Origin: Clostridia bacterium
Lineage (GTDB): Bacteria > Bacillota > Clostridia > Lachnospirales > Anaerotignaceae
Direction: 5' to 3'
Length of the DNA: 54,412 bases
Assembly (NCBI GenBank): GCA_900757025.1
Contig: CAAEMG010000118.1
Location: 1 to 54,412 of the forward strand
In this document: positions 52,235 to 54,412 of the stretch, piece after piece
Layout of the letters: each line of letters starts with the position of its first letter
Position numbering within the stretch: the stretch's first letter is position 1
The notes under the pieces: model-generated
Databases searched by the model: none
The model's input: the letters and a program-made list of their open reading frames with translations, nothing else
Told to the model about the DNA's origin: nothing
Program-made: the position numbers and the translations under genes

Positions 52235-54412
52235 ATGAAAAAGAGAGTTTATTCAAAAAGAATAGCGGCAATAGGCATGGCGGCGGCAATGACAGTCGGT
52301 ATGCACACAGGTGCTTTTGCAAATGATGATGTTTCCGGCGGCAATAACATTGAATCCGTAGGCGGAAGTGATGCAGGAAACAGTGACAATAACAGCGTAG
52401 GAAGTGCATCTGAAAGCGGTTCCGAAACTGATTTTAATGATTCCGAAAAGGAAGAAATCGGAAAAGACAACGGAGAAGTTTCTGAAGACAACGGAGAAGT
52501 TTCTGAAGACAACGGCGAAGAAGCCAATAAAGAAGAAAATAACAGCGAAGGCGAAAAAGACAACGCAGGCGAAGGCGAAAAAGACAACGCAGGCGAAGGC
52601 GAAGAAGAAAGTTCCGCTGGCAATGAAAATAAAGAGGAAAATGCCGAAGAACCAAAAGAAGAAGTAAAAGAAGAAGTAAAAGAAGAAGTAAAAGAAGAAG
52701 TAAAAGAAGAAGTAAAAGAAGAAACAAAGGAAGAAGAAAAAACAGACAAAATTGCTCAGGGAGAGGCTGCGACACTTGAAGCAATGGAAAATGCAGCTGT
52801 TTTGGGAATATATGACAGAAAAGAAATCAACGGCATATGTATCTATCTTCCAAGCGGATACTCAACTACTGACATTAAGTCTGTTGAATTTAACGGTGTT
52901 AAACATACAGATATTTATAAGGATTATTATAATAATTATGTTTGGTTCTATTGCGGCGGAAGCAGGGATGATAACTGGGGCAAAATAACAACAGCCAAAC
53001 TTAATGTATATATTGGCATGTGGTCAACAGAAAGCATTGATATTGATTTATCATATAACAGAATTTCACGGAATTGGGTATACTACAACAGTTCTGTAAG
53101 AGAAACTGCACCTGTATTTAACGAAGCAGATGCCAATGATGTTCCTGTTGAGTATGTATGCAATCACAGCCATAGCCATGCAAGGGGAAGCGTAAAAGCA
53201 ACATTTAATAACCCTACACCTGTAAAGAACTCGGAAGGAAAATGGACTGTTACAGGTACTGTTACAGAGGAAAGCATAGGAGAACCTACATGGGGCGAGA
53301 ATGATGAAAATAACCATGTTTATGTAGGACACAACATTCCTGAAACAGGCGTTAAGACAGTTACTTTTGAATATAAAGCAGGAAAATGGTGTGCTAACGA
53401 AAATATACAGTTGATGTTTAACTGCCAGACTGAAGCGGAAGGTCTTCCTCTTACTTATTATATAAGATTTGACGGAACAGCAAACCCAGAGCGTAATGCT
53501 CTTTCTACAGGAAACGAAAAATATTCTCCTGTAGGCGACGGATATACTATCTATAATCCTGCCGAAGAAGGCGTTGACGGCGACAGCACAAGAGAAACTT
53601 CAACTGCTGAACTTTCGGCAAAGGTTGTTGCTTCCGCTCCTTTAACCGGAGAAGGACTTAAAATTTCGGGCATGCCATCCAAAGAAAGCATAATAAATGT
53701 TAATTTCCTCAGAGGAAAAGGCATTAAGGCTAAAAATACAAAAACAGGTGAAATTTTTACAGTTCCTACAACACAGGAAGGTCTTAATAAGCTCCTTGAA
53801 AACGGCGGTTCATTTGCTGTAAATTGGTACATTATAAAAGATCAGTATGATGATAGCTGGGATTCGTACATTAACGATTCACATATTTCTTATCATGTTG
53901 ACGGTTCTTTAACATATACACCGGGCAAAACTCCCGAAGTGGTTACGGTTCCCGAAACAGTTGAAGCAAATCTTAAGCTTAAATGTGATTCAGACAAAGC
54001 TCACAGCGATATTGACGGCGGTATAATTACAGTTGATTCTTCAAAATCAACATTGGTTAATGAAAACGGAACATACAAATTCATCGCAAAGGCTAAATTA
54101 AGCAGTGCAGATTACGGCAAGCTTGATGCAAAAGCAAAAGAAAAATGGGGAAAAGAACATACAAGAAAGACAACAAACAACGAATTTGAACTTGAGTTTG
54201 TTCGTGACGAAAAAGGACACTGGTCAACTCCTACAATTACGGTAAATTATGGATGTCAGACAACAACACCTGCTATCCCTAAGACACTTGGAAAAACAGT
54301 TAAACTTCACTGTACAACAGAAAATTCCGGCCACAAAGATATGGAAGGCACACTTGAGCTTTCAACAGACGGCTTGAAAGCAGTTAAGAGCGACGCAGGC
54401 TATACTCTTGCA
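52235..54412 (+). CDS. Large secreted protein with acidic repeats and Cys-His paired domains, 5' part
   Basis: The frame is open for 726 codons and runs off the right edge. Residues 1-29 are a signal peptide, likely cut after AFA. Residues about 30-180 are an acidic low-complexity region with DNGEVSE, GEGEKDNA and KEEV repeats. Globular beta-rich domains follow. Several carry a Cys shortly before a His (EYVCNHSHSHARG, LKCDSDKAHSD, LHCTTENSGHKD) and a second Cys about 75-85 residues later (MFNCQT, NYGCQT). This looks like a surface or secreted protein, perhaps an adhesin. Neither a sorting signal nor an enzyme domain is visible in this part. AAAGGGGAG precedes the ATG. Confidence 0.8.
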   Translation, partial: MKKRVYSKRIAAIGMAAAMTVGMHTGAFANDDVSGGNNIESVGGSDAGNSDNNSVGSASESGSETDFNDSEKEEIGKDNGEVSEDNGEVSEDNGEEANKEENNSEGEKDNAGEGEKDNAGEGEEESSAGNENKEENAEEPKEEVKEEVKEEVKEEVKEEVKEETKEEEKTDKIAQGEAATLEAMENAAVLGIYDRKEINGICIYLPSGYSTTDIKSVEFNGVKHTDIYKDYYNNYVWFYCGGSRDDNWGKITTAKLNVYIGMWSTESIDIDLSYNRISRNWVYYNSSVRETAPVFNEADANDVPVEYVCNHSHSHARGSVKATFNNPTPVKNSEGKWTVTGTVTEESIGEPTWGENDENNHVYVGHNIPETGVKTVTFEYKAGKWCANENIQLMFNCQTEAEGLPLTYYIRFDGTANPERNALSTGNEKYSPVGDGYTIYNPAEEGVDGDSTRETSTAELSAKVVASAPLTGEGLKISGMPSKESIINVNFLRGKGIKAKNTKTGEIFTVPTTQEGLNKLLENGGSFAVNWYIIKDQYDDSWDSYINDSHISYHVDGSLTYTPGKTPEVVTVPETVEANLKLKCDSDKAHSDIDGGIITVDSSKSTLVNENGTYKFIAKAKLSSADYGKLDAKAKEKWGKEHTRKTTNNEFELEFVRDEKGHWSTPTITVNYGCQTTTPAIPKTLGKTVKLHCTTENSGHKDMEGTLELSTDGLKAVKSDAGYTLA
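52663..52722 (+). repeat. Five tandem 12-bp units inside the secreted protein gene
   Basis: GAAGTAAAAGAA is repeated five times head to tail, coding for EVKE units. Copy changes would keep the reading frame. Other near-exact tandem units (21 and 24 bp) lie upstream, between about 52460 and 52610. Confidence 0.9.

Noticed and set aside
52460..52722. Possible CRISPR array
   Set aside because: The repeats are short, contiguous and in frame with a coding sequence, with no spacers of regular length.
52249..52784. Two long minus-strand frames rich in Ser/Phe or Leu/Arg
   Set aside because: They are mirror images of the acidic tandem repeats in the secreted protein gene.

Overview
The window is an AT-rich chromosomal segment of a low-GC, probably spore-forming Clostridia bacterium, most likely Lachnospiraceae-like. 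The evidence is T-box leaders on alaS, aspS and serC, a CotS/YutH-type spore-coat kinase homologue, a Noc/ParB protein, a divergent type IIA topoisomerase pair, PEGA and copper-amine-oxidase-N domain envelope proteins, and GGAGG or GGGGG ribosome sites. The species cannot be named from sequence alone. Nearly all of it is ordinary chromosome. No prophage, transposase, CRISPR array or plasmid module was seen.

Layout. 1-3.4 kb: end of an AGCS symporter gene, then a T-box leader and alaS. 3.8-8.1 kb: two tandem AEC carriers and an aconitase-family hydratase, probably one organic-acid operon. 8.4-11.6 kb: feoA-feoB and a secreted Cu-amine-oxidase-N domain protein. 11.8-16.2 kb: tRNA-Lys(CUU) divergent from cca, a spore-coat kinase homologue, a YczE-type membrane protein and a convergent LysR gene. 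16.5-26.1 kb: a PEGA-domain membrane protein, phosphohexomutase, the topoisomerase pair and a sulfite-reductase-like Fe-S protein. 26.2-28.1 kb: an EamA transporter and a broken aldo/keto reductase. 28.2-33.0 kb: aspS and serC-serA on the minus strand, each unit with its own T-box. 33.3-38.1 kb: a small membrane protein, noc, gdhA, a MATE exporter and a 59-residue unknown protein. 38.3-41.3 kb: ppx-ppk. 41.5-43.9 kb: a polar amino-acid ABC importer. 44.3-47.7 kb: a small XRE regulator, yqeG-aroE-aroK-aroQ and efp. 47.9-52.1 kb: sbcD-sbcC. 52.2 kb to the end: the start of a large secreted protein that runs off the window.

How genes work together. Amino-acid supply dominates: serC-serA make serine, gdhA assimilates ammonium, the aro genes make shikimate-pathway precursors, and an ABC importer takes up amino acids. 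Two synthetase genes and serC-serA are switched by uncharged tRNA. Polyphosphate synthesis and breakdown are encoded by overlapping genes, as is the SbcCD nuclease.

Less ordinary points. A family of modular intergenic repeats with imperfect terminal inverted repeats (AAATTNTGRTTTGRCGAAC-like ends) occurs eight times, from a 46-bp bare pair of ends to about 290 bp. The aspS T-box has no Asp codon at its specifier position but does have an Asn codon (AAC). The aldo/keto reductase is cut at the start and has an apparent in-frame internal deletion. Strong terminator hairpins sit just upstream of the XRE and phosphohexomutase genes.
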